From DASZVN01 sp035547055 (GTDB taxonomy: Bacteria; Pseudomonadota; Alphaproteobacteria; Rhizobiales; Methylopilaceae), in assembly GCA_035547055.1 (NCBI GenBank), contig DASZVN010000092.1, forward strand, positions 1 through 17,750: DNA of 17,750 bases. Reading direction: 5' to 3'. The translations under genes were made by a program, and so were the position numbers. Under the pieces are notes generated by a model. It was not told the origin of the DNA and did not search any database. It was given only the letters and a program-made list of their open reading frames with translations. Shown here piece by piece: positions 1 through 7,904 of this stretch (position 1 is the first letter of the stretch; each line of letters begins with the position of its first letter).

Positions 1-67
1 GCCGCAGCCGCTCGGCCGGCGTCCTCGTCGCCTCCACCACCAGAGGCTCTGGCGCGGCCAGCTCCAC
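1..67 (-). CDS. possible 5' end of an unrecognised leftward gene (partial)
   Basis: On the minus strand a reading frame stays open from about base 180 to the left edge of the window. A GTG at 65-67, preceded by a purine-rich GAGG-containing stretch, could start a protein beginning VELAAPEPLVVEATRT. From this point the codons are dominated by CTG, GTG, GAG, GCG and ACG, the usage seen in the confirmed genes here, whereas the part upstream of the GTG is arginine-rich and looks non-coding. Only about 22 residues are visible, so no family can be assigned. If real, the gene is divergent from the transglycosylase gene at 234, and the roughly 165 bases between them would hold both promoters. A plus-strand frame ending at 108-110 is the alternative reading, but its serine/arginine-rich composition is less convincing. 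Confidence 0.3.
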   Translation of the reverse strand, partial: MELAAPEPLVVEATRTPAERLR

Positions 68-233
68 CCCTGCCTCGTCGCCGCGCAAACCCGCGCGCGC
101 CTCACGATAGGGCTGCCCACCCCGCGAATCCAGGCGCCGCGGCCGCCGTTGCCTTGTTGGGGCCGGCGATCGGCGATAGGCTTGCGCTTTCCGCGCCGAG
201 AGGAGCGCCCCTGCGGGCGGTCGCACGCGGGCC

Positions 234-1838
234 ATGGCCGACGACGGCTTCGCAGCGTTCCAGCGCGCGTTCCCCACTGACGAGGCCTGCCTTCGCGCGC
301 TCGCCGTGCCCGACGGCGGCGGCGAACGGCGTTGTCCGGCCTGCGGCCGAAATGCCGCCTTCCAGGTCGAGGCCGCGACCCGCGGCGTGCGCTGCGCGGC
401 GTGCGGCCACCTCGACCGGCTCTGCGCCGGGGCGCCGTTCGAGCGGACCGACCGACCGCTCGCGGAATGGCTCTATGCGCTCGCACGGCTCGCGCCCCCC
501 GGCGGCAGCGAAGACGTCACGAAGGACCTCGAGGCCGCGCTCGGCAGCTACAAGGCCGCCTGGCGGATCGAGCAGGCGCTGCGCGAGTGGCTGGCCCGCG
601 CCGATGCCGCGGCGTTCGCGGCGAACTGGCACGCCATCGCGGCGCTCCGGCTCGCCGGCCCCTCGGCTCCGGAGCCCGCGGCACGGGCTCCCCGGCGCCG
701 CACATCGCTGGGCGTGTTCGCCGCCGGCGCAGCGGTCGTGCTGGTCACGGCCGTGGGCGGCGGAGCGCTGTTCCTGACCAGGGGCGGTGGCGGCGCCGCC
801 ACCTCGCCGCCCCGGCCGGCAGCGGTCGTCACCACGCTGGCGCCGGCGCCGCCGCCACCGAAGGACCTGCTTCTCCTCGCCGCCCTTGCGCCGGCGACCG
901 CCCCCGGCGCCGCGGCCGCCGCGCCCAGTCTCGGCACCCCGGTGCCGGGCTTCCGCACCACGCCGGTCGACCTCGCCACCCAGGGCGCGACAGCGCCCGG
1001 CGCGGCGCCTCCGCCCGACCTCGCCAAGCTCCCGCCCGACCTCGCCCAGATGATGTCGGCGCGCAAGGAGCTCTATCGCGAGGTGACGCGGGAGAGCGCC
1101 GTCGCCGGCCCGCGCAACCCTAACGAAATTCTCCGCTTCGGCAGCGCCCGCGTGCCGCGCTCCGTCTTCGACGCCATCATGCGCGGCGCCAAGGCCGCCG
1201 ACGTCGACCCGGTGCTCCTGCTCGCGATCGCCGACCGCGAATCCGGCTTCGTCATCCAGGCCCACGCCAAGACCTCCTCGGCGAGCGGCCTGTTCCAGTT
1301 CATCGAATCGACCTGGCTGAACGTCGTGCGCGACTTCGGCGCCAAATACGGCCTCGCCAAGGAGGCGGGCGAGATCGGCCATGGCGGGTTCGCCGCCGCC
1401 GAGCGCGCGCGCATCCTCGACCTCAGGAGCGACCCCTATCTCTCCACCGTCTTCGTCGCCGAGATGCTGAAGCGCGACGGCACCCGCATCGCTAAGAAGC
1501 TCGGCCGCGGCCTCACCGGCGGCGAGGTCTACGCCATGCACTTCCTCGGCGCCGACGCCGCGTTCAAGCTCCTGACGACCGCCGCCGACAAGCCGGCGGT
1601 CTTGGCCGCGGCGCTGCTGCCGAAGCCGGCGGAAGCCAACAAGCCGGTGTTCTACAAGCCGGGCGGCGGCGCCCGCACCGCGGTCGAGCTGAACCAGAGC
1701 CTCGACAGCTCGATCACCCGGCTGATGTCGCTGTTCAAGGGGGCGTCGGGCGAGGCCGCGCTCGCCACCGCTGCGGCCGAGCCGCCACCGCCGCCCGACC
1801 TGCTCGACCTGTCGCGGCAGGGAGGAAACGGCGAGTGA
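234..1838 (+). CDS. membrane-anchored lytic transglycosylase with N-terminal IS1595-type transposase zinc ribbon/HTH domain
   Basis: This 534-residue protein has three visible parts. Residues 13-120 resemble the N-terminal zinc-binding domain of IS1595-family transposases: FPTDEACL at 14-21, paired cysteines CPAC (34-37) and CAAC (54-57), the APFERTDRPLAEWLYAL stretch (68-84) and a helix-turn-helix-like segment ending SYKAAWRIEQALREWL. The DDE catalytic domain that should follow is absent. Residues 158-182 form one hydrophobic membrane span preceded by RAPRRR, which predicts a cytoplasmic N-terminus and a periplasmic C-terminus. After a Pro/Ala-rich linker, residues about 308-450 form an SLT lytic transglycosylase domain with IADRESGF (likely catalytic Glu336), GLFQF (353-357) and YAMHFLG (433-439). 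Such enzymes cleave the MurNAc-GlcNAc bond of peptidoglycan with anhydro-sugar formation. Beside a T6SS it may clear a path through the cell wall, which is an inference. The ATG at 234 lies just before the first conserved block; its ribosome binding site is weak. Confidence 0.85.
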   Translation: MADDGFAAFQRAFPTDEACLRALAVPDGGGERRCPACGRNAAFQVEAATRGVRCAACGHLDRLCAGAPFERTDRPLAEWLYALARLAPPGGSEDVTKDLEAALGSYKAAWRIEQALREWLARADAAAFAANWHAIAALRLAGPSAPEPAARAPRRRTSLGVFAAGAAVVLVTAVGGGALFLTRGGGGAATSPPRPAAVVTTLAPAPPPPKDLLLLAALAPATAPGAAAAAPSLGTPVPGFRTTPVDLATQGATAPGAAPPPDLAKLPPDLAQMMSARKELYREVTRESAVAGPRNPNEILRFGSARVPRSVFDAIMRGAKAADVDPVLLLAIADRESGFVIQAHAKTSSASGLFQFIESTWLNVVRDFGAKYGLAKEAGEIGHGGFAAAERARILDLRSDPYLSTVFVAEMLKRDGTRIAKKLGRGLTGGEVYAMHFLGADAAFKLLTTAADKPAVLAAALLPKPAEANKPVFYKPGGGARTAVELNQSLDSSITRLMSLFKGASGEAALATAAAEPPPPPDLLDLSRQGGNGE

Positions 1839-1844
1839 GAAGCG

Positions 1845-1865
1845 GTGAGGGGGCGAACGCCTCAC
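1845..1865. terminator. weak hairpin between convergent genes
   Basis: GTGAGG (1845-1850) and CCTCAC (1860-1865) form a 6-bp stem around a 9-base loop, in the short gap between two converging genes. A second, outer inverted pair, GAAGCGG (1839-1845) with CCGCTTC (1873-1879), could extend it with a bulge. The arm overlaps the stop codon of the leftward gene. No T tract follows on either strand, so intrinsic termination is only a possibility. Confidence 0.3.
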
Positions 1866-2161
1866 GCCTCGCCCGCTTCGCCCTCGTCACGGAACAGGTC
1901 GCCCCATTCCTGGTGCCAGACGCCGTCGGGGTCGATCACGACGATCGCGACCTTCAGCGTGTTCGCGAGGCTGATCGCGGAGCGGAATGCCTCGACGGCC
2001 GGCAGGGCGCCGCTGTCATAGTTTCGCGGGAGGCCCTGGGGCGCCGCCGAGGACGGGCACAGGACCCGACCGACCGCCTTGTCCGCGTCCTCCCTGGCGA
2101 GGACGAGGTTCAGAGCGTCCGCCTGGGGCTCGTCGACCTGTTCGAAACGGTTCCTGGCCAC
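1862..2161 (-). CDS. small unrecognised protein downstream of clpV (99 aa)
   Basis: I do not recognise a named family. The GTG at 2159-2161 is chosen because a strong purine-rich ribosome binding site (GAGGGGAGGGG) lies a few bases upstream and the frame then shows normal codon use to its TGA. The protein begins VARNRFEQVDEPQADALNLV. It has a basic/polar first half with LPRNYDSGALPAVEAFRSA, then a hydrophobic beta-strand-like stretch LKVAIVVIDPDGVW, and an acidic tail. There is no signal peptide and no transmembrane segment. It lies 32 bases after the clpV stop on the same strand and is the last gene of the T6SS run, so it is probably co-transcribed. The strand followed by an acidic IDPDG turn suggests a small alpha/beta fold. 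A role in T6SS control or ClpV function is only inferred from position. Confidence 0.7.
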   Translation of the reverse strand: MARNRFEQVDEPQADALNLVLAREDADKAVGRVLCPSSAAPQGLPRNYDSGALPAVEAFRSAISLANTLKVAIVVIDPDGVWHQEWGDLFRDEGEAGEA

Positions 2162-2193
2162 GGCGTCCCCTCCCCTCGCAATCGTTCGCTGCC

Positions 2194-4908
2194 CTATGCC
2201 GTCGGCGCCGGCTCGGCTTCGGCGGGCGGCGGCTCCGCCGCGGCCGCCGTCCCGGTCCCGCCGCCGCCCGCGACCTCCCACGCATAGGCGAAATCGCCGT
2301 TCGCGATGGTCACGCGCGCCGCGGTCGGCTCCTCCTTGGCGAGCGAGCGCTTGAGAAATTCCCGCGACAAGGACGGAAGCAGCGTGTTCGTGATGATGTT
2401 GTCGATCATGCGTCCGCCCGAGTCCGGATCGTTGCAGCGGGCGACGATGTGGTCGACCACCGCCTGGTCGTAGACGAAGGCGGCGGCGTGGTTGTCGCGG
2501 ATGCGGCGGCCGATGCGGTCGAGCTGGAGGCGCGCGATGCCGCCCAGCATCTCCGGCGACAGCGGGTAGTAGGGAATGGTGACGATGCGGCCGAGCAGCG
2601 CCGGCGGGAACACCTTCAGCAGCTCCGGCTTCAGCGCCGTGTTCAGCGACTCCGGATCCTCGCGGTAGGCGGGATCGCGCGAGAGCTGCACGATCATGTC
2701 GGTGCCGACGTTCGAGGTCAGGATGATCAGCGTGTTCTTGAAGTCGATCCGCCGGCCGTTGCCGTCCTCCATGATGCCCTTGTCGAACACCTGGAAGAAC
2801 AGCTCGTGCACGTCCGGGTGGGCCTTCTCGACCTCGTCGAGGAGGACGACGCTGTAGGGCTTGCGCCGGACCGCCTCGGTCAGCCGGCCGCCTTCGCCGT
2901 AGCCGACATAGCCGGGCGGTGCGCCCTTCAGCGAGGAGACGGTGTGGGCCTCCTGGAACTCCGACATGTTGATGGTGATCATGTTCTGCTCGCCGCCATA
3001 GAGCGCCTCGGCGAGGGCGAGCGCAGTCTCGGTCTTGCCGACGCCCGAGGGGCCGCAGAGCATGAAGACGCCGATCGGCTTGTTGGGATTGTCGAGCCGG
3101 GCGCGGCTGGTCTCGATGCGCTTCGAGATCATCTGGAGGCCATGGCTCTGGCCGACCACCCGGCGGTTCAGGATCGCCGGAAGCTGGAGGATGGTCTCGA
3201 CCTCGTCCCTGACCATGCGGCCGACCGGGATGCCGGTCCAGTCGGAGACGACCGAGGCGACCGCCTGCTCGTCGACATGCGGATAGATCATCCGCTTCTC
3301 GGGCTCGATCGCCTCCAGCGCATCGAATTTCTCGCGGAGCGTGGCGCGGCGGGCGGCCTTGTCGTCGGCGCCCTCGGCCGGCTCGGCCAGGATCTCGCGG
3401 AGCGAGCGGATCTCGCCGACCAGCGCCTGCTCCGACGCCCAGTCGGCGTCGAGCGCGGCGAGCTTGTCCTTGAGCGAGACGATCTCGCCCTCGATCGCGG
3501 CGATGCGGGCCTCGTCGGCGGTGCCGAGGTCGCGCTCGGCCTCGAGCGCCGCCTTCTCGGTCTCGCGTGCGGAGATGGCGTTGCGGGTGTCCTCGATCGC
3601 GGCCGGCGTCGCGCTCTGGCTGATCGCGACGCGGGCCGAGGCGGTATCGAGCAGGCTCACTGCCTTGTCGGGGAGCTGCCGCGCCGGGATGTAGCGGTGC
3701 GACAGGTTCACCGCGGCGGTGATGGCGGCGTCGGAGATGCGGACGCCGTGGTGCTTCTCCATCGGGCCGAGGATGCCGCGCAGCATGTCGCAGCAGCGCT
3801 GGACCTCCGGCTCGTCGACCTGGATCGGCTGGAAGCGGCGGGTCAGTGCCGGGTCCTTCTCGATGTACTGGCGGTACTCCGACCACGTCGTCGCGGCGAT
3901 GGTGCGGAGCGTGCCGCGTGCCAGCGCCGGCTTCAGGAGGTTCGCGGCATCGCCGGTGCCGGCCGAGCCGCCGGCTCCGATCAGGGTATGGGCCTCGTCG
4001 ATGAACAGGATGATCGGGGTCGGCGAGCCCTGCACCTCGTCGATGACGGCGCGCAGGCGCTGCTCGAACTCGCCCTTCATCGAGGCGCCGGCCTGCATCA
4101 GCCCGACGTCGAGCGCACAGAGCCGGACGCCCTTCAGCGGCGGCGGCACGTCGCCCGCGGCAATGCGCTGGGCGAAACCTTCGACCACCGCGGTCTTGCC
4201 GACGCCGGCCTCGCCGGTGAGGATCGGGTTGTTCTGCCGCCGCCGCATCAGGATATCGACGATCTGGCGGATCTCCTCGTCGCGGCCGAGGATCGGGTCC
4301 ATCTCGCCGGACGCCGCCTTGGCGGTGAGGTCCTGCGAGAAGCGGCCGAGCGCGGTCTGCCCCTTCGGGCCGGCGGCGGCCTCCGCCCCGGCGGGAGCGA
4401 GGCCGGAGCCGTCCATCGGACGGAGATTTTCCTCCTCCGAACCGGCCCAGATGGCGCGGTAGTCGTCGCCGAGCGCGTCGGCGGGGATCTTGGCGAATTC
4501 CTGCGAGATCTGGGTGAAGGCGCGGCGCAGCTCCAGCGACTTCAGCGCCGCAAGCAGCATCGCGCCGGTGCGGATCTGGGTCTCGCCGAGGAAGAGCGTG
4601 GTGTAGTGCCAGCCGCGGTCGAGCAGGTCGACCACCGTGTTCGAGACGCCCGGCATCTCGGTCTCGTTGGGCCTGAAGCCCTTCACCACGGCCGCGACGT
4701 CGGCGAGCAGGCGGGCGCGGTCGAGCTTGAAGCGGTCGGCCGTCAGCGCGAGATCGGTCTTGTCGTGCTGGAGGAGCGCCAGGAGCCAGTGGGCCAGCTC
4801 GACGTTGCGGTGGCCCGCGCTCTTGGCGTGGCGCAGCGCCTGGATGAAGGCATCGTAGCCGACCCGGTTGAGCTTGCCGGTGACCGCTTCGAGGCTGATG
4901 TCGGCCAT
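2194..4908 (-). CDS. tssH: T6SS sheath-disassembly AAA+ ATPase TssH (ClpV)
   Basis: ClpV uses ATP to pull apart contracted TssB/TssC sheaths in the cytoplasm so that subunits can be reused. The 904-residue product has the full Clp/Hsp100 plan. An N-terminal Clp repeat domain (about 1-150) begins MADISLEAVTGKLN. The first AAA module has Walker A GEAGVGKT (232-239) and Walker B ILFIDEA (300-306). A coiled-coil middle domain spans about 430-535. The second AAA module has Walker A GPSGVGKT (619-626) and Walker B VVLLDE (687-692), with the pore-loop-like GAPPGYVGYGEGG after it. The C-terminal small domain ends in a low-complexity Gly/Ala/Pro/Glu tail after about residue 880. Length is normal for ClpV rather than ClpB: the middle domain is short, and genomic context is decisive. 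The ATG at 4908 lies 5 bases after the tssG stop, implying translational coupling. Confidence 0.96.
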   Translation of the reverse strand: MADISLEAVTGKLNRVGYDAFIQALRHAKSAGHRNVELAHWLLALLQHDKTDLALTADRFKLDRARLLADVAAVVKGFRPNETEMPGVSNTVVDLLDRGWHYTTLFLGETQIRTGAMLLAALKSLELRRAFTQISQEFAKIPADALGDDYRAIWAGSEEENLRPMDGSGLAPAGAEAAAGPKGQTALGRFSQDLTAKAASGEMDPILGRDEEIRQIVDILMRRRQNNPILTGEAGVGKTAVVEGFAQRIAAGDVPPPLKGVRLCALDVGLMQAGASMKGEFEQRLRAVIDEVQGSPTPIILFIDEAHTLIGAGGSAGTGDAANLLKPALARGTLRTIAATTWSEYRQYIEKDPALTRRFQPIQVDEPEVQRCCDMLRGILGPMEKHHGVRISDAAITAAVNLSHRYIPARQLPDKAVSLLDTASARVAISQSATPAAIEDTRNAISARETEKAALEAERDLGTADEARIAAIEGEIVSLKDKLAALDADWASEQALVGEIRSLREILAEPAEGADDKAARRATLREKFDALEAIEPEKRMIYPHVDEQAVASVVSDWTGIPVGRMVRDEVETILQLPAILNRRVVGQSHGLQMISKRIETSRARLDNPNKPIGVFMLCGPSGVGKTETALALAEALYGGEQNMITINMSEFQEAHTVSSLKGAPPGYVGYGEGGRLTEAVRRKPYSVVLLDEVEKAHPDVHELFFQVFDKGIMEDGNGRRIDFKNTLIILTSNVGTDMIVQLSRDPAYREDPESLNTALKPELLKVFPPALLGRIVTIPYYPLSPEMLGGIARLQLDRIGRRIRDNHAAAFVYDQAVVDHIVARCNDPDSGGRMIDNIITNTLLPSLSREFLKRSLAKEEPTAARVTIANGDFAYAWEVAGGGGTGTAAAAEPPPAEAEPAPTA

Positions 4909-4913
4909 CGCGT

Positions 4914-5948
4914 CTACTCCCCTGCCCGCGGCGCGGCGGCCATGTGCCCGCGCCGCTCCATCAGGTATTGCCGTGGATTGAAGCGGCTGTCGGCGCGGAG
5001 CTCCTCGCCGCCGGCGCCGGCCGCGGCCATCCAGCTCGTCCAGCCGAGCTGGCCGCTCCTGCCAAGGCAGGTCGGCTCGATCGCCTTGGCCGGCAGCAGC
5101 AGCTCGACGTCCCATTCGAGCTGGTCGCCGAGATAGAGGAAGACGAGGTCGGCCAGCGGCTCGCACAACGGCCCGCTCGGCAGGAAGCGGCGGTACTCGT
5201 CGAGGCTCTTCGCGACGATGCGGACGCGGATCTTGTCCTCGACGCTGAAGACCGTCGCGCCGATCAGGCAGTCGCGGCCGAGCGTGGCGTTGGCGCGGCC
5301 GAGCCGGCTCTGGTCGCCGGGCTCGAAGGCGAGGCGGCTGCCGACGAACTCCTCGATCTCGACCGCCGTGCCGAGCACGCCGGCGATCAGGCCACGCAGG
5401 CGCGACGCGCTCTTGGTCGCGGCGCCGACCAGCCCGGCATAGGCCAGCTTGGCGCCATCGGGGACGCTGTCGGCGTCGCGATAGGGCGCCGAGCCGATGC
5501 CCATCAGCGCGCCGAGATAGGTCATGAAGCGGTCGGCGTCGGGCCGGTCGTGCTGGGCGATCGGCCGCGAATCGGCCCAGGCGCGGAAGAACAGCTGGAG
5601 GAAGCGGTGGTTGAGGATGTCGAGGAAGCGCGGATAGGCGTCGTCGCGGGCAAGCAGCCAGCCATAGGCCTCCTCGCTGGTCGTCAGCGGCAGCGCTCCC
5701 TGCGGCCCGAGCAGGCCGAGGAAGCGCACCAGGAGGTGCCAGCGGCCGCCCTGGTCGCGCTCGGCGCCACTCAGCGTCGAGGCCGGAAACTCGAGGAACG
5801 GATCCTGGCCGAGCAGGACGTAGTCGTCGCGGCGGGCCTCGCTGTCGCCGATCCGCGGCCGCTCCGGATGGGCGCGCTCGAGCCGGCGCAGCACGGCGAA
5901 GAAATCGTGCCGCCACGGCTCCTGGGCGAGGTCGTCGGCGAAGCTCAC
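4914..5948 (-). CDS. tssG: T6SS baseplate protein TssG
   Basis: TssG (VasB/ImpH family) is a wedge component of the cytoplasmic T6SS baseplate, where it pairs with TssF and contacts TssE and TssK. The 344-residue product starts with the family-typical pattern of a short N-terminus followed by WRHDFFAVLRRLERAHPERP, and then PFLEFPAS, RFLGLLGPQGALP and HRFLQLFFRAW, all hallmarks of this family. The family's usual length is about 330-350. The start is a GTG at 5946-5948 whose GTGA overlaps the TGA of tssF, a classic coupled start; no ATG lies near the conserved beginning. The last residues (RRGHMAAAPRAGE) are an ordinary polar tail. Identification rests on motifs and on the invariant tssE-tssF-tssG gene order. 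Confidence 0.95.
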   Translation of the reverse strand: MSFADDLAQEPWRHDFFAVLRRLERAHPERPRIGDSEARRDDYVLLGQDPFLEFPASTLSGAERDQGGRWHLLVRFLGLLGPQGALPLTTSEEAYGWLLARDDAYPRFLDILNHRFLQLFFRAWADSRPIAQHDRPDADRFMTYLGALMGIGSAPYRDADSVPDGAKLAYAGLVGAATKSASRLRGLIAGVLGTAVEIEEFVGSRLAFEPGDQSRLGRANATLGRDCLIGATVFSVEDKIRVRIVAKSLDEYRRFLPSGPLCEPLADLVFLYLGDQLEWDVELLLPAKAIEPTCLGRSGQLGWTSWMAAAGAGGEELRADSRFNPRQYLMERRGHMAAAPRAGE

Positions 5949-7900
5949 AGCGGCATCCTCGCCCCCACGCGGGGCGGCCAGCGCATGATCTCGCCGCGCT
6001 CGACGGTGCGTACCACGCACTGGGTGAAATGGTTGAGCGAGGCGTATTCGGCGAAGAAGCGGTCGAGCACGGCGCCGAGAAGGAACGGGCCGCTGCCCTC
6101 GAACGCCTTCTCGTCGAAGGTGACGGTGACCTCGACGCCGCGGGCGGCGCCGCTGCCGGTCCGCTGGCGGAGCCGTCTCACCACCGGGCGGCTGTCGAGG
6201 CTGCGGATGCCGCGGATGCGGCGCTCGTCGACGCTGTCGCGGAGGTCGGCGAACAGCGACAGCATCTCCTGCAGCGCCCGTGCGCCCCGTCCGCCCGTCC
6301 CGCCGACCAGGCCGAGATGGTTGAGGCTGAGCGCGTTGATCAGCCGCCACGTCACCGCGCCGGTATGGGCGGTCTCGCTGCGGCCGCGAAGGGGTGCCAG
6401 CACCGGCTCGCGCGGCCGCGTCGGGCCGGCGGCGCAGACGACCGCGAGCTCGGTGTCGTCGAGAAACTGGAAATCGGCCCCGCCCTCGCCGACCGGAAGA
6501 TTCTCCGCAAGATGGCGGTTCGAGCACAGCGCCCGGACGCTGAGCTCGGCAATGCCCTCGGCGTCGTCCGTCGCGGCCGGGTCGTAGAGGCTGATGTAGA
6601 GGTCGGTGCCGGTATAGTCCGATCCCGCGCCGTGGCGACGCTCCTCGGCGGTGCGCCGCCGCGGCAGGCGGCGGATGGTGTAGGCCGGCCCCGCGCCCGT
6701 GCTCGACGCCGCCGCGGCGTAGAGCGCCGGCACCGGCACCTTCTCGCGAGCGCCGGGATAGTGGGCGAACACGTCGATTACCCGATGGGGCTCGAAGTCG
6801 AGCGGGCGGCTCCGCTCCGGCACGACCTGGTATTCGTGCAGGTTGGACTTGATCGGGATGCGGTCGGCGGTCTTCTCGAACAGATTGACCGCGGGTGCCG
6901 TATAGAGCGCGAACATCTCCCGACGGATCGCCGCGGCCAGCCGCGCATTGGCCTCGTCGAAGGTCAGGAGGACGTCGACCGTCTTGGCCTTGAGGCGGGG
7001 CATCGTCGCGGCGAGGCCGCCGAGCCGGAAGCCCAGGAACTTGCGCGGGAACATGAAGAACTCGCGCAGCCGGTCGAAGCCCTGGAACACCCGGTTGTCG
7101 TTGGGGAGCAGCGCCTCGTCCTCGCCGAAGCCGAGCTGCTCGACCGGCCCGTCATGGGCGATCACGACCGGATCGCCGAACGCGTCGAGGAAGCGGAAAT
7201 GGACGCCGACCCGGTGGGCGAAGACCTGCTCGTAGAGCGCGATCGCATCGGCCTCGGGACCGACCAGGTGGAGCGGCAGGTCGGCGATCCGGCACCCCGC
7301 GAACAGCATGTCCGGCTCGCCCAGCGCGGCGCGGTCGTCGGGCTCGTCGGCGAGGACCGGGGTCGTGCGGCAGGTCAACGTCAGGCGGAGCGCGGCCACC
7401 ACCTCGGGCCCGGCGGCGACGCCCAGGGCATGGATCGGGCCCGGCGCCGCGAAATATTCGGCGGCCGCGAGCTCGAACGGCCACAGCGTGATCGGCGCCG
7501 CAAGGCGGAAGCGGCAGGCGATGCGGCGCTCGCGCTCGCGATAGCTGGCCTCGAGATAGGCGCCGGCGGCGATGCGGCGGCCGTCGCGCAGCGCCGGGTC
7601 GCCGTAGGGCGCCAGCACCCGCGCCAGCATCGCCGAGGGCGTCGGCGCGAGGTATCCGGGATGGATCTGCTCGAGGAAGTTGGTGGTGAACTCGGCGAAC
7701 TCGTGCTTCAGCTTGAGCTGGACGCGGGCGGCGAGGAAGGCCGCCCCCTCCAGCAGGCCCGCGATCGCGGGGTCGACCCGCTCCACGGTGAGCCCGCCGA
7801 GACGCTCGGCGATGCCGGGATATTCCTCGGCATATTCCGCGGCCTGCTCGTAAAGCAGGCGGAGCTCGACGTTGTAGAGGTCGCGGAACTCGGCATCCAT
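5945..7900 (-). CDS. tssF: T6SS baseplate protein TssF
   Basis: TssF (VasA/ImpG family) forms the baseplate wedge core with TssG. The 651-residue product begins with the diagnostic MDAEFRDLYNVELRLLYEQA, followed by AEEYPGIAERLGG, then LLEGAAFLAARVQLKLKHE and PGYLAPTPSAML, the sequence pattern of the family N-terminus. The region RKFLGFRLGG near the middle and NLFEKTADRIPI after it are further family marks. Its C-terminus, with GGRGARALQEMLSLFADL and FFAEYASLNHFTQ, is also typical. Length is as expected. The ATG at 7900 lies 4 bases downstream of the tssE stop and the gene overlaps tssG by 4 bases, so tssE, tssF and tssG are translated from one message, presumably giving balanced baseplate subunits. 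Confidence 0.96.
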   Translation of the reverse strand: MDAEFRDLYNVELRLLYEQAAEYAEEYPGIAERLGGLTVERVDPAIAGLLEGAAFLAARVQLKLKHEFAEFTTNFLEQIHPGYLAPTPSAMLARVLAPYGDPALRDGRRIAAGAYLEASYRERERRIACRFRLAAPITLWPFELAAAEYFAAPGPIHALGVAAGPEVVAALRLTLTCRTTPVLADEPDDRAALGEPDMLFAGCRIADLPLHLVGPEADAIALYEQVFAHRVGVHFRFLDAFGDPVVIAHDGPVEQLGFGEDEALLPNDNRVFQGFDRLREFFMFPRKFLGFRLGGLAATMPRLKAKTVDVLLTFDEANARLAAAIRREMFALYTAPAVNLFEKTADRIPIKSNLHEYQVVPERSRPLDFEPHRVIDVFAHYPGAREKVPVPALYAAAASSTGAGPAYTIRRLPRRRTAEERRHGAGSDYTGTDLYISLYDPAATDDAEGIAELSVRALCSNRHLAENLPVGEGGADFQFLDDTELAVVCAAGPTRPREPVLAPLRGRSETAHTGAVTWRLINALSLNHLGLVGGTGGRGARALQEMLSLFADLRDSVDERRIRGIRSLDSRPVVRRLRQRTGSGAARGVEVTVTFDEKAFEGSGPFLLGAVLDRFFAEYASLNHFTQCVVRTVERGEIMRWPPRVGARMPL

Positions 7901-7904
7901 CGGG

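Noticed and set aside
234..600. An IS1595-family insertion sequence
   Set aside because: Only the N-terminal transposase-like domain is present, in frame with a membrane span and SLT domain. No DDE domain, terminal inverted repeats or target duplication were seen, so it is a fused domain rather than a mobile element.
102..1865. Minus-strand open frame opposite the transglycosylase gene
   Set aside because: The plus-strand product has a coherent zinc-ribbon/TM/SLT plan; the minus-strand product is low-complexity Arg/Gly/Glu with no motif.
2194..4908. General chaperone ClpB instead of ClpV
   Set aside because: The general domain plan is shared, but the N-terminus, the shorter middle domain and the position directly after tssG point to TssH.
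1987..5136. Very long plus-strand open frame opposite clpV and tssG
   Set aside because: It is antisense to two confidently identified genes; its composition (Arg/Gly/Ala/Asp/Leu-rich, no family motifs) is what a GC-rich codon pattern produces on the complementary strand.
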